Source: Candolleomyces eurysporus
Taxonomy: Eukaryota > Basidiomycota > Agaricomycetes > Agaricales > Psathyrellaceae
NCBI GenBank assembly: GCA_027579435.1
Contig: JANBPK010001196.1
Location: 82,061 to 146,060, forward strand
Direction of reading: 5' to 3'
DNA: 64,000 nt
The notes under the pieces are model-generated. The model was given only the letters and a program-made list of their open reading frames with translations, was not told the DNA's origin and searched no databases. The position numbers were made by a program, and so were the translations under genes. This document shows, one piece after another, positions 24,265 to 35,410 of this stretch (position 1 is the first letter of the stretch; the number at the start of each line of letters is the position of its first letter).

Positions 24265-26213
24265 GTTGGACGCAGAACTGACCAGTGGTTTGGATCGACT
24301 CGGTGAGATGGCCTTCTATACGAAGTGAGTGATACCTCCATATTCTCGACACGACCACAACTTAATTCTGCATATATATGTATCCACAGGCAAATGTTTA
24401 TTGAGCAACCAAATCGTTTCTTTGTTCGTTCGCTATTTGTCACCGAGCAGCATGCACGGCCATTTCATTTCGACCGCAGTGGCGGGCAGTAGTCCCCTTT
24501 TCAACCTCCACAAGGACGCTCATACCTTCATCCACCTAATTCTTGGTCTATGCGCTGCGGAAGAACGTACTCTAGGGTTGGACGATACCGTTCAATGAAC
24601 TAAAAGGCCTGATGGCAGGATGACCGGTGGTACCTTGAAAACCATCGGTTCCGACAACACTGTTGTAGCGTATGAATTGGTGACGGAAGAGGAACCGTTC
24701 ACTCGCAACAGTGTCCGCGGTGGTGGAATGACGTGTTGGCCTGTTAGGAACTCACGAGGCGATAGACTCATCGTCAAGGACTATTGGATTTCGGGGAGCC
24801 GAATTCCTGAGTTTGAGCTCTTGGAGGAGGCAATCGGCCTCACGGGTGTTTGCTAGATGGTGTCCTACGAGAATAATTGCGCTCAAACAAAGGACTTTCG
24901 GGGAGATACCAGCGCTTTCACTGTCAGTGCATTCCATAATCGCACGGCCATCCGCATCGTTATGAAGGCCTATGGCCCATCTCTCGAGAGCTTCTCCAGC
25001 GCGGAGCAGTTCCTCGCAGCACTTCGTGATGCGATTTCAGGCGAGTGAAATCACATCTCTGGCGTGTATTTTACTAATACTGACTTGGAAATTCAGTTCA
25101 CAGAGCTTTACTGGCGAAGGACATCATTCATCGTGACGTTTCCCCAAACAATATCCTCTTAGGTGCCTGCAACGCCGACGAAGGCGAACATGGCATTTTA
25201 ATCGATCTCGACATTGCTTTGAGCCTCACCTCGCCTTCCGATAATCGTGCGGATTTCAACATCGTGAGTAGAGCCTGGTTTTGACTATCAACATGCTGAC
25301 AGGTTTCTAGACAGGGCACTCGCCTCTTCCAGTCCGTGGTGCTGATGACTTATCGTTTGAACAAAGAGGAGATTTCGCCGCACGACTATCTCGATGACCT
25401 AGAAACGTTTTTCTGGGTGTTCTCCGACACTATCATTGTCTACAAATCGAACGGCAAGCGGGCCCCCAAAGGCCCTTTACGAAAAGCCGTCATTTTGTGG
25501 CACGAAGACGCCTCTATTGCGTACTCGTGCAAATACGACTTCCTCCATTCGGGCACCACGACCTGGGAAGTCGAACATACCATCGACGAAGGCTGGCCCT
25601 TCGCATGTCTCGATTTGTTTGTTCAGTTCAAGAATTACATGGCCGAACTCGCGAAAATGAAAGAGAGTTCGTCTATTCGCCAAGAGACCCTGATCCTAGC
25701 GCCGTTCCCAACCTGTTTTCCTCGGTGCTGGAAACCGTTGACAAACACTACGAGCACATTGACGATGCGTTGAAGAAGGTCAAGGGATCAGAATCGGCCA
25801 AGTCGGATGAAGGTTCAACGACTTTGCCTACAGTGTCCCAAGTTTCCACCCCGACCTCTATCACCTCTCCTGTGGGCGCTGTGCTCCCTGTAAACCAAGT
25901 CTCTCTTCTCACTCTTCCTCAAATCACTTGCGTTCCATCTTCCAGTGACCTGTCGATATCTACCCTTCCCTCGACGCCCTCCCAGTCCTCGTCGCTCGCA
26001 CAGCCTGCTTCATTTCGAAGCCTGAAGCGTCGTTTTGACGAGGCTGAGCTAGACGAGCCAGACTCTCAGACGGACAAGAAGCGCTCTTGTCCACCGAATC
26101 GACGACCGCTTAGGGTTGTGTGGGATCCTACTTTGCAAGTTTTGAATTCAGTATACAAGTGTATTGTATCAAATGGTTTTGATTGGACATTTCGTTTCTC
26201 TCAGTTATCATAA
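24265..26213 (+). pseudogene. FunK1 kinase pseudogene (FunK1-3)
   Basis: It is homologous to FunK1-2 through exons 2, 3 and 4 but starts abruptly about 60 bp before the end of exon 1, so roughly 500 bp of 5' coding sequence is missing. In-frame stops occur at 24490 (TAG, within the exon 2 DRSG region), 24596 (TGA replacing the Trp of VQW) and 24854 (TAG replacing the Gln of VCQMVSY). There is a one-base deletion near 25665, after which the family frame resumes as FVYSPRDPDPSAVPN. A 12-bp in-frame loss removes part of the HILALFDD block. The catalytic loop HRDVSPNN is still readable. It is a tandem, same-direction duplicate of FunK1-2 that has decayed. The several independent lesions rule out a single sequencing error. 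Confidence 0.9.
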
Positions 26214-26389
26214 ATTTGTACAATATGGTATCACTGCCTTCCACTATGTAGAGGTTCTCGCAATACGCCTACTCTTTCTAGATGAAACGATATGATGTGA
26301 AGGTACCACTTGTTCCTCTCCATAACCTCGAGTCTGTTTCAACAGCATACGAGTCCTCAAGTTTTTCGACCTTTCTAGATCAAGAAGTC

Positions 26390-26600
26390 GGCCGCTCAGG
26401 AGAACGTATGAGTCGAGAGTGTAGTCGGTACGTCAATATCTGGATTAATCGAAATTATGTACAATACATTAACCGGTTGTCTACGATGTGGGGTAGAGCA
26501 ATCATCGAATATTAGAGCTTACGCTCGTTTGCACGCCCTTCCGAGTCATCGCTCTCTAAGACAGGGATCAGTGAAGAGTACTCAAGGGGATCCATTATAC
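26390..26600 (+). repeat. Dispersed 200-bp repeat, copy R3
   Basis: Similar to R1 and R2. On the minus strand it overlaps the possible last codons of CCCH-1 and can read ESDDSEG...NERKL, comparable to ESNGSEG...NERQL on the minus strand of R1. A coding origin is therefore possible. Confidence 0.55.
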
Positions 26601-28046
26601 TGACCTTCGTGTATGGTGTCCGAACTATCTGAAGGAGCCTTGTTGCTGCTGTCAGAATCGGTGGTAGAGCTTTCAGCCGAAGCCACGGCAGCGTCAGAAT
26701 CTTGAATTTCGCTCGTCGTCGACCCAAATTCATGGCTATGGTCGCTCGGTGCGAGTGCAAGTGTGTCAGCTTTACATCGACAACGAACCTGTGAGCCTTA
26801 ATCGCGTCTCGACCGAAGATGTAAAGAGCTTACCAGCACAGAACCAACATTTACGCTTCAAAAAGCGACATTGGTCGTTGAATGGGCATTGATGGCCCCA
26901 TATACAAGCTTGAACGTCGGGACAAGGGCGGCCTACAAGTCAAGGTGAACACAAATAAGTCAAACTCAATGAACCTCTTCGAGAACGAAGCGAAGCTGGC
27001 TGACCTTGAACTAGAGTCAAGCATGGTTCCATTTTAGCGTCCCTCGCAAGCTCTCCTAACTGACGTGCGTTCAAGGGGTAGTCATGGGTATATGGGCAGT
27101 CCTCTCCACCCTCACAGCCGAAGTCGGAGAGATAATACAAAGGGCATGGGAAGTGGGCAAGGGTCTCGGTGGCTGAAAACACGCAACGTAAGCCGGCAGT
27201 GAAGACTCTCAGAGAGGAAATCTGCCTACCATAGTCCATAGACGCTTCAACAGCCTGGCGTCGACCTTTCGACTTATTGTTCCTTCTGGGTGAGTGGTAA
27301 TCGGCGTCGTCGTCATGTGAAGTCCAGGACAACATGCTCTGGGAATACAGCTTGAGTCCGCTAGGGGATGTCTTCATGAAAAGATCGGATGAATCGTCGA
27401 TGACAGGCAAGCCAAGGTCCGTGAACCCTGGGGCGAGTTGTTCGTGGGCCTGGAGGAGGATCAGCTTGTCTCGAAAGCCTTTCTCGATCCAGTATTCGAG
27501 AAAAGTGAGGTAGTTCTCGTTATGGCAGCCTGGGGGGTCGGTTAATTAGGGTCAATGCGGTGTGGGGCAAACGGCAGTGGTGCTATGATACCTGCAAATA
27601 CGACGTATTTGGTCTCGGGCATACAAAGTTCGTCGCAGACGAACCCTAAGATTTCTCAGAGTGCGAAACACGAATAGCGGAGGATATAACTTACATTGGA
27701 ACTGGCAATACGTAGCCTCGGGATTTGAGATATAAGTGTCGACCATCTGAACACGATGAGTCGATGAATTGAACCCAGCGATGAAACGATCCAATCTGCG
27801 TCTCATCTGTTCTTTGTCGACATTCCACTCATTCGCTAAGGCTTCCGCGACTTTCGGTCTGTCGATGCGTGCATGAATCCAGTATTGGGTGAGGCCTTTG
27901 AGCTTTTCATCGACGAACTTTTCAACGACGGACTTCAGCTCGCCTGCGGCTATAAGACCTCCATATTCGGCATCCTTTTCGTCCAGCACGTATTCACGGC
28001 TGAATATGGTCCCGTTTCCATCTACCACGATGATAACTCGCTCTGG
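26582..28046 (-). CDS. CCCH zinc-finger protein with DUF7923-like domain (CCCH-1), first exon unresolved
   Basis: Supported exons: 27695-28046, 27592-27645, 27529-27230, 27172-27005, 26932-26834, then a last exon. The N-terminal domain starts VIIVVDGNGTIF and continues through KYVVFAGCHNENYL, the pattern of the DUF7923-like family in basidiomycetes. Then come a basic linker and CCCH fingers: C-x9-C-x5-C-x3-H around CPLYYLSDFGC...CPYTH and CPDVQACIWGH, followed by CPFNDQC. The 3' end is ambiguous. Splicing at 26788 ends the protein at 26772 (GSLSM). Using an AAG acceptor at 26797 instead adds an acidic Ser/Asp-rich tail to a stop at 26582; its biased composition makes me prefer it. The 5' exon upstream of 28046 could not be fixed. 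Predicted RNA-binding; the reaction is not established. Confidence 0.72.
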
Positions 28047-29240
28047 CTAAGACGTATGTCAGAACAAAGGTTTGAGGCGATATGAAGCATAGAGTGAGGC
28101 TACTTCGATTGGCTTTTGCTGTACCCGCGGTGAGACGAAGGCCTCAATCTGGACTGAGAGAGTTGAGGCAAACATCATATGCATATGTATATCACGCCAA
28201 CTCACAGTCGTCATCTGCCGGAGGATAAGATTCTAGGGTCTCTGAGGTTAAAAGGTGAGACGTCTGTACTGTATCATCTCGGTACCGAAAGCTGCATCGT
28301 ACCATTCTCTGATTGCAACTGATCCTTTGTCACTGAAGGCGCACTCGCACTGCAAGCTGAAAGAGGGCGGTGAGAGAAGCGAAGCCGGCTGCGGACCCTC
28401 TTGTACAATCTTGCTGGATCCAGTGAAAGAGGCATAATTCGAGATGGTGAAATGAGGAAAGGAAAGTGTCGTTGGTCGAACACGGGTTATATACCGGTAA
28501 GGCACGATCCCAAATACAAGGGCCGGCGATCAGAACCCAGTGGCTAAAGACAGAACAATAATCGCCGCGGCGTGCCTATCGTTGGACCAGTCAAAGCCCT
28601 CCCAAAGACGAGGAATAGAAGCCGAAAGAATAGGGAGTTCGGCAGTTGGTAGCCTGAGGTTGAACCACTATCCTCAATGGATTGGACCTGCCGTCTGAAT
28701 TTCTGTGCCTGACAACTGGTCCTGGCTGGGGCTGGACAGACCCATCCGAGACATTGTTCTGCTATCGCCGTTGTTCTCTGAACTTCCCCATTTGCAAGAA
28801 GGTGACAAGCTCAATCCGATATTCGGTTGGTCGAGGATGTACCCAGTTGATTAGAGAGTGACAGGAACAGGTCCAATAGCACAGACGCTCCGAAGAAACT
28901 GAGGGAACTTGAATGGAAGCGTGCAAGTGGCGGTGTGAACGTAGATTTGGTCATTGCGTCTGGACCGAACATCGCGTCCAGTTCCCATCAAAAACTTGAA
29001 CTTATATTCAAGGGGGTTGGCGAACAAAATTATCCTACCATCCAACGAGCAAGATATCGACAAGATAAGAGATCAAGCACTGATTGCTCGGATATGGGTA
29101 ATCATAAATCAGTAACATACAAATCCCTGCCGCGCAGCGTTCAATGGAATCCTGGGCCTGCAGCTTCCGTCGTCGACGGTTTGGCTAGACGTGGGGTGAT
29201 TGTCCTTTATTTCTTCTAGATACCAGTAACGGTGAAAGGA
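28047..29240. other. Gap: unresolved CCCH-1 start and spacer
   Basis: The first exon and promoter of CCCH-1 should lie between 28,047 and about 28,500; two short minus-strand frames there start at ATGs but neither can be joined with confidence. From 28,500 to 29,240 I see no gene. Confidence 0.4.
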
Positions 29241-30558
29241 TCAGCACGTCGAGACTCTAAAGGATGGCGTTCTGAAGACATTACCTTCCACAGCTCGGAG
29301 CCCATTCGACGGAATCGAGACCTCTGCGCAGAGTCTGAAATGATGCTCGCCTGGCTGTCTACTAGAACTAGAACGGACTGAATTACGACTGGACGCCAAC
29401 TCGATGCCACCGCTGTTGCGCATGTTGTTTATTGAGCCTTGCCGTCGATGACCGGCACCTACAGAAGATGCTGTTGGAGGCCGATGCCAGCTAGAAGCAT
29501 AGGTTGAGATGGAGTAGGAATCGCTAGCAGGTGAGAGTGGTAATCGTTGTGGAATAAATAGTCCCTTCTTTCCCATTGTGGGAAGACGAAGTTTCTGGAA
29601 TTCGGTGAGCATTCGTTCGTCATACCCCAAGAGCAGGGTCAATCTGCACTTGAAGCCTTCGTCAATGAGAGACTGTAGGGTGGCTGCGTATCCCTTGTCG
29701 TGGCAGCCTGCATTGCATATTAAGACGGAATCCAGATACTTGCAAGCGGTAACAAAAATTCACCTCCAAACACTATGTGTTTCGTCCGAGGAAGGCAAGT
29801 TTCCGATTTCAAGAGTCCTGTGAACGCAATTAGACGGAGACCAAGGAGGGTGAAGAGAGAAAGGATCTATCTCACCGATTAGCTTCATATCAGCTGCCTG
29901 TTTATGACCCCCAGCGTCAATGATGTTGAAGTTCTGGTACCTCCCATTGAATCCCCTAATGAAGCTATCGAACCTCTCTCTCATGGTATTTTGCTCCACG
30001 TTCCAGTTCGCACTCATAGTGTCCGCAAGCTTGCGTTTGTTAAGCCAGATGTAGACATGCTGTTCTGCCTCCCGAATTCCAAATTCTCTGGTCAGCAAGT
30101 TGCAGAGCTCATCCGCAGCCGCCACACCTCCCGTGCGTCCTGTATTAACTCGGTTGTACGGAAAGATGTAGCCGTCGCCATCAATTAGAACAACAACACG
30201 GTTAGCCTGTGCCTGAAGGTGAGGTTGTCAATAAGACACTCGTTGCATAGCGAGAAAAACTGACCTCGATGCGAGACGCAAGTTGGTCGTACTCCAACTT
30301 GAGACGCTTGAAATTTTCGGACCGACCGCGGATATCATCCTGGATCTCTTTGACCCAAGACTGATATTGCTCGTCATCGCTTTCGATTTGTGCCAGATCA
30401 GCTAAATGATCATTAGACAGCAGCAAGTGAATTTCCGTGGGGCACGCACTTTTCTGCTTTGCATAGATCCTTCGTTTTTCAGTGAATGTAGAATAGGAGG
30501 GCCCGCCCAGATCAACCCGAAGTTTGAATTGTAATCCCGGTGCAAGCGCCAGCGACAT
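29241..30558 (-). CDS. DUF7923-like domain protein without zinc fingers (CCCH-2), 381 aa
   Basis: Four exons: 30265-30558, 29876-30206, 29764-29817, 29241-29707; phases agree (1146 nt). An N-terminal helical, charged segment (residues 45-98, KEIQDDIRGRSENFKRL) is followed by VVVLIDGDGYIF, a central helical region, NIIDAGGHKQAADMKLIG and HIVFGGCHDKGYAATL. The C-terminus is Ser-rich and ends at 29241. The CCCH fingers present in CCCH-1 and CCCH-3 are absent, and none is visible in the 1 kb beyond. The start is ATG 30558, about 85 bp downstream of TATAAAT. The domain is shared with its neighbours, so it arose by tandem duplication followed by loss of the finger exons. Confidence 0.82.
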
Positions 30559-32022
30559 TGCGAAGAGGAATGAATGAAGAAGAATAAACGTCGAATGAAA
30601 GAGAAACAATGTTGTTCCGACGTCTTTTCAATTTATAAGATACTCTGGGGCTTTCGGATCGGGAGTGTAAACATTCGAAATACGAGAGTACAACACCTCA
30701 AGCGCTCAACAGCGCCAAGTTCATGGTGCTCAGACCAGACAAATATACTTGAGAGCTTGTCCTTGTTCATCGCTTTTGTCTTAGCACGACGCTGGCCCGT
30801 GTGACCCTAAGATTCGTATTGGCCTCTCTCACGGGTCCAACCTGATATGCCGCAGATCGGTTATTGTCAATCGATAGCATCAGAACAAAAGATATTGACA
30901 GAGTCTCGAGTACGAGTCCATGAGACTGGCAAAGCGCATTTCGAGCGAGATTGATATCAATGGGAGCTGTCGAGGTCGAGAAAATGGCCAGGGATGGCCA
31001 GGAGAGTGAATGAAGGGCTCTGTCATTTAAAATGCTGCTGTTGCTGCTACATGTCATCAAGTTGCCGAGGGTACTTAAGGGGTCCAAAAATGCCAAGACG
31101 AGGTCGCTCTTGTGACCGGGCCGCATCTCTCCCATCAGTCATTTTCAAACCTATCGCAGCTCCGCCTGTTTTCCGTCCACCCATTTCAACATTTCCTCCC
31201 ACTCCGCCATCATATTTCGTGCCGCCGTCACTTTCTATCTCGCCCTCGGAAGCCCGCAAGTTGCCTCGGCTCCTGCCGTGCGAAGCATCGGCCGCTTGCC
31301 ACAGGTTTCAACTATTAAGTCGCCGTTGTCGGTTTGTTAAGGGATAACGACTGCCAACCAATATGCTTCTCAGCTATGACCAAATATTTCTCCGGAATGG
31401 ACAAGCGACGAAACTGACATCGTCTTGAGAAATCATTGAGCTGCAGGAAACCTTTGATTTTTGCTCTCAAACTCGAATCGAAGCGTCATGAAAGTAATAG
31501 ATTCTGAAAGAAATACGAAGTTGCGAGACATATTAGGCGCACCACAACTTCCACGCTCCTTTGAGTGACCCATGAATCGGAACTTCTTTGTAACGCCTCC
31601 AGATCCCAAGACTTGCGCTAGTAGAAGACAAAGTCTATTATTAGTAGATACCATGAGCAATTTATAGGGTATTCACCTTCTGCAGCATTCGTTCCGTTCG
31701 GAGGTTATTGATCTCAGGCGCCTCACCTTTTCCAGCCTTCCAGGTCTCAAGGCTGGATTGCTTCAGATACTGACTCCTGTAGATGTCTTTTTCCAAGGCC
31801 TCCGTGAGATAAGTAGGGGTGTGCAAACGATGTATTACAAAACCAGGGCACGGGAACAGCTAGGTAGTAGCCTACTTGGTAATTAAGCTTGACTCGAACG
31901 TCGATACACAATATTATGGATCACAGTTGGGAAGGCTGTCACAGACAGCCCGAATACAAATGAAAACGAGAACGTGATTCACAGCCTGGGAAGCCTGCAT
32001 CTAGAGTACGTAGCTCAAGATA
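30559..32022. other. Intergenic
   Basis: Apart from the CCCH-2 promoter I see no gene in this 1.46-kb stretch. Short frames on both strands lack splice-consistent extension or recognisable motifs. Confidence 0.4.
30636..30646 (-). promoter_or_regulatory. TATA box of CCCH-2
   Basis: CTTATAAATTG on the minus strand, about 85 bp upstream of the ATG at 30558. Confidence 0.45.
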
Positions 32023-34744
32023 TTAATCCTCTTCGACAATCATCGGAGTTGGTGACTGGGAGAGTGTGGAAGGACCACAACTATGCTTTCGGCTACGCTT
32101 TGGACCCAAGGGCTCTGCTCTGGATTCATCAAGCAAGACACCTTCAGAACGACGTTTGGAGCGAACCTTTGCGGGCTCTGGATCAGTAAACAGTAGCTTG
32201 TCTCGATTAGACCGAGTATGGTGCAGCGGTGGAGGACTGGGAATTTGAGGAGGTGGTATCGTCGATGGTCCAGCTTGAGGTTCACTGAGAGGCAATTGGT
32301 TGGAAAGAGGCTCTAAAGCTTCCGCTTCCTCTGCTCTCTTCAATGCGGCATCGAACAGCCCCAAAATATGTGCATACTGGATGTTGACTTCCGACAGGAT
32401 AGTGGAGAACCGATTGGCGATGTTGCCATTTGCGTCAGGTTTATTTTTAGCTGGAAGATGCGTCTCTGAAATTTTCTTTGAGACCAGGCCGGCCATGTAT
32501 CTTCTGAACTCGACAAACAGATCCCAGCATCCAGCAAGGCGCCAGGATTGGTCCATAGACGCTGAAGCATGAAGTTCGACCATTCCCATAGTTAAGAATG
32601 AATGCTTCGTGCTCCAGGCTGTACTTTCAGGGCCATGCACATTTGACCACGTCGAGATGAAGAGCTCTTGTACAATATTCTTGGTGGTGAGCTGACCATT
32701 CGCCGTGTACATAAATACCAGGTAGCAGAAGATGTAAAAAAGCGACTCCAAGTCATCAAGGTAGTCGTGAGCAGGAACAAGTTTCTTTTCCATCTGAAGG
32801 GCCATCAAAATGGTAAGGGAGTAAAACAACGGTGATCCCTAATTGAACCATTTTCAGTACTTGGGTGTGAGATATGAGTCGACAAGACAAACTTACCGTC
32901 CTGAATTCTTTGCAAATGCTGGTGATAGGTCTCTCTGGGCCAATAGCCATATCAAGATCTATTAAAATACCTCGATAACCAGGGTTTGCTCCCGCCAAGC
33001 CAAGCAGAATGTTGCTCAGACAAATGTCACGATGGATGAGACCCTTGCCGACCAGTTTCTGGTGTGCTTTTTGGGGTCAGTATTCAATGGTGAAGATTCT
33101 TGAATATTACAAACACACCAGCAATTGCATCGCGAAAGGCAGAAAAGAGCTGCTTGGCGGAAGTGAACTTGTCGATAGAGGCGCCGTAAGCCTTCAGGAC
33201 GATCCGGATTGCTATGCGATTGTTGAAGATGTTGGCGCCAAAAACGCCAACGTTCCCACGGTAATCTCGAGTTTGGGCTCTTCTGTCTTCGTAAGATTCC
33301 TTGACCAGAAACTGGTTTCCCGTGGAGTCGCGAACTGGCCAGCAGGTTGTACCGCGACCTCGAATACTGTGCCGAATGAAAGGCTTCGAGTCCATGATCA
33401 ACTGGTACTTGACTGTAGAGTTATCGGGTCCGATAGTGGACAATGTTCCACCTGTCTTGACACCTTCAGGCCCAATAGTCCATTGAATAGAATCATCAAG
33501 ACCAAGTACTCGCTCGTCAGTTGAAGAGAGTCCAAGGATGAGTCGCACAAACACATGTGGGTGATCGTGATAGTTGAAATAGGGCGTGTATTGTGCGCCA
33601 CTCCGGTCAAAATGAAAGAGTCGGACATGTTGCTCAGTGATGATGAGGCAGCGGACAAAGCGGCGATTAGGCTGTTGAATGAAGGTTTGCCTGCAAAAAG
33701 GACACAGAACGTATGGATAAGTAACGAGTCTAACCGAAAGGGAGAAAATAATTGCCTTGCGTAGTTCCCGAGCTGACCAAGATGGTCGGAGAGTTTATCT
33801 GCCTCTGCCTCTCTCTTTCCATCAAAGAATGAAGCACTATTGCCATATCCAAGAGCCCTTCCTGGGGGAACAGAGAACGATGGGCCTGAAGCTTCAATCA
33901 CGATATCCGGTGAGGTGAATCGCGAAGTAGGCGTAGGACCAAGAGTTTCATGCATAAAATGTGCTGAGTGAGTGTCGACAGCCTTGCGCACACGCGCTAT
34001 GCCAGCAGGAGCCACATTCTCAAGGATAGAATTCGCGATCTCGCAGATGGGAGCATAAATTTGCCGCTCGAGCTCGACAACCTCTGGAATTCCAATCCAA
34101 CGTTTATTTTTGAACTTTCCTGATGTTCTCAGAAACTTCTTGATATCCGTGCTAGATACCAGGCCTCGATAGAGTCGCTTTACCCACTTGTCATCAGTGA
34201 CGACAACTTCATCCAGCTCCTTCAAAACAAGGGCGGCCATAGCCGCGGCATTTTCTGTCCCATTGGCGGCATGAGTCGTAGGCTTGTAGGGCGTTGAGCT
34301 ATCTTGCGTCTCGGAGAAGGTCTGTATAGTCGCACTGCAGGCATCTCTGACAGCCTGGATCTCAGGAGTAATTGGAGAGGTACCGTCAATATCGCCCTGT
34401 TCAGCCGTTCCTTCTACAGCGTGGCTTCCAGAGGGTTTGTCGAGGAATACATCAACAATGGATTGGAGAGGCGTGATCGGCCCGGGAGACATTGGAGAAG
34501 TGAAGGCTACATGACGGGTAGGACTGGAAAGAGGACGTTGAGAGGGAGTGACTGGTGGGTTGAGAGTGATAGAATCAACATTGGCGACAGTACTGATAGT
34601 CGGAGGAGCGGCGGCCGGTTGTATGGAGGGGATTGGAAAGCTGAGAGATGTCTCAGCACGACCCACAGGGCTGTTCTCAACAGAATCTCCTGGGACTAGA
34701 AGTTGTGCTTGAACAATGGCCTCATCCAGCGCATCTGAGTCCAT
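32023..34744 (-). CDS. FunK1 fungal-type kinase, long form with helix-C deletion (FunK1-4), 848 aa
   Basis: Four exons: 33756-34744, 33119-33690, 32897-33066, 32023-32838; phases agree (2547 nt). A disordered N-terminus of about 180 residues precedes the conserved N-domain (FLRTSGKFKNKRW). The core retains TCWPVR...FLVKE, the catalytic loop HRDICLSN and IDLDMA. Between FLVKE and SYEDRRAQTRD about 27-30 residues present in all other copies are missing; they hold the EFELL helix-C glutamate and the LPGVCQM segment. The frame is intact, so this is a clean deletion (real or an assembly collapse). If real, kinase activity is doubtful and a pseudokinase role is likely. The first intron uses a GC donor (AAG|GCAATT...TTTGCAG). 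It is divergent from FunK1-5. Confidence 0.87.
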
Positions 34745-35410
34745 AGCTTTGTCTAGGACAAGAAATCAGCAAGGTTGCGCGACGGGATGGTCCGGTGGGG
34801 GTCAAAGTTGCGATGAAAGAGAGGACCGGTCCAGGGAGCTTCAAATACTCTGGCCAAGTTCGGTAGTTTTCTGACCAACCAAGGTTCTGTTTGTTGGGAG
34901 GAAGCCACGAGGCAGTCATTACCGCCCCAATTTGGAGATGATACAGAGGTGGGTGACCGCGGTCCTTGATATCTCAAAACTCTGTCTGTCCATGTTCAAG
35001 TATAAATGCCTACATCAAGAAGACAATGGTACAGGAAGAACTCTTAAGTCACGATGAGATTTCGACCCGAATCTGACCAGGAGCCGAGTCTTAGCTATAC
35101 ATTTTATCTTCTGTAGGCCTTCTGGAGCATTCGAGAACCCAAAAAAAAANGTCTCACACACACTGAGATTGTCGAAGTGCGCCTTGATAATGGGGGGNAT
35201 TGTGACCTAAATGGGGCGCTCAGAGTGCGTGGGAGTGATGGAACACGATCACATGTCCGGATATGACTGATGATTGGAGTTCACTGCGTTTGCCTCTTGA
35301 CCACCAACTCCCTCTATCACACCACCGTACCACCAGTCCCACAACCACACGAAACGTTGGCTTCAACCGCCTGTAAACCACTCAGGAATCCTGATCGATC
35401 CGCAGCAAAC
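34745..35410. promoter_or_regulatory. Bidirectional promoter between FunK1-4 and FunK1-5
   Basis: 666 bp between divergent start codons, almost the same length as the 677-bp FunK1-1/FunK1-2 interval. AACACGATCACATGT at about 35,241-35,255 matches 14 of 15 positions upstream of FunK1-2, at a similar distance (about 170-185 bp) from the ATG. Two N bases (35150, 35198) follow an A9 run and a G6 run. Confidence 0.5.
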
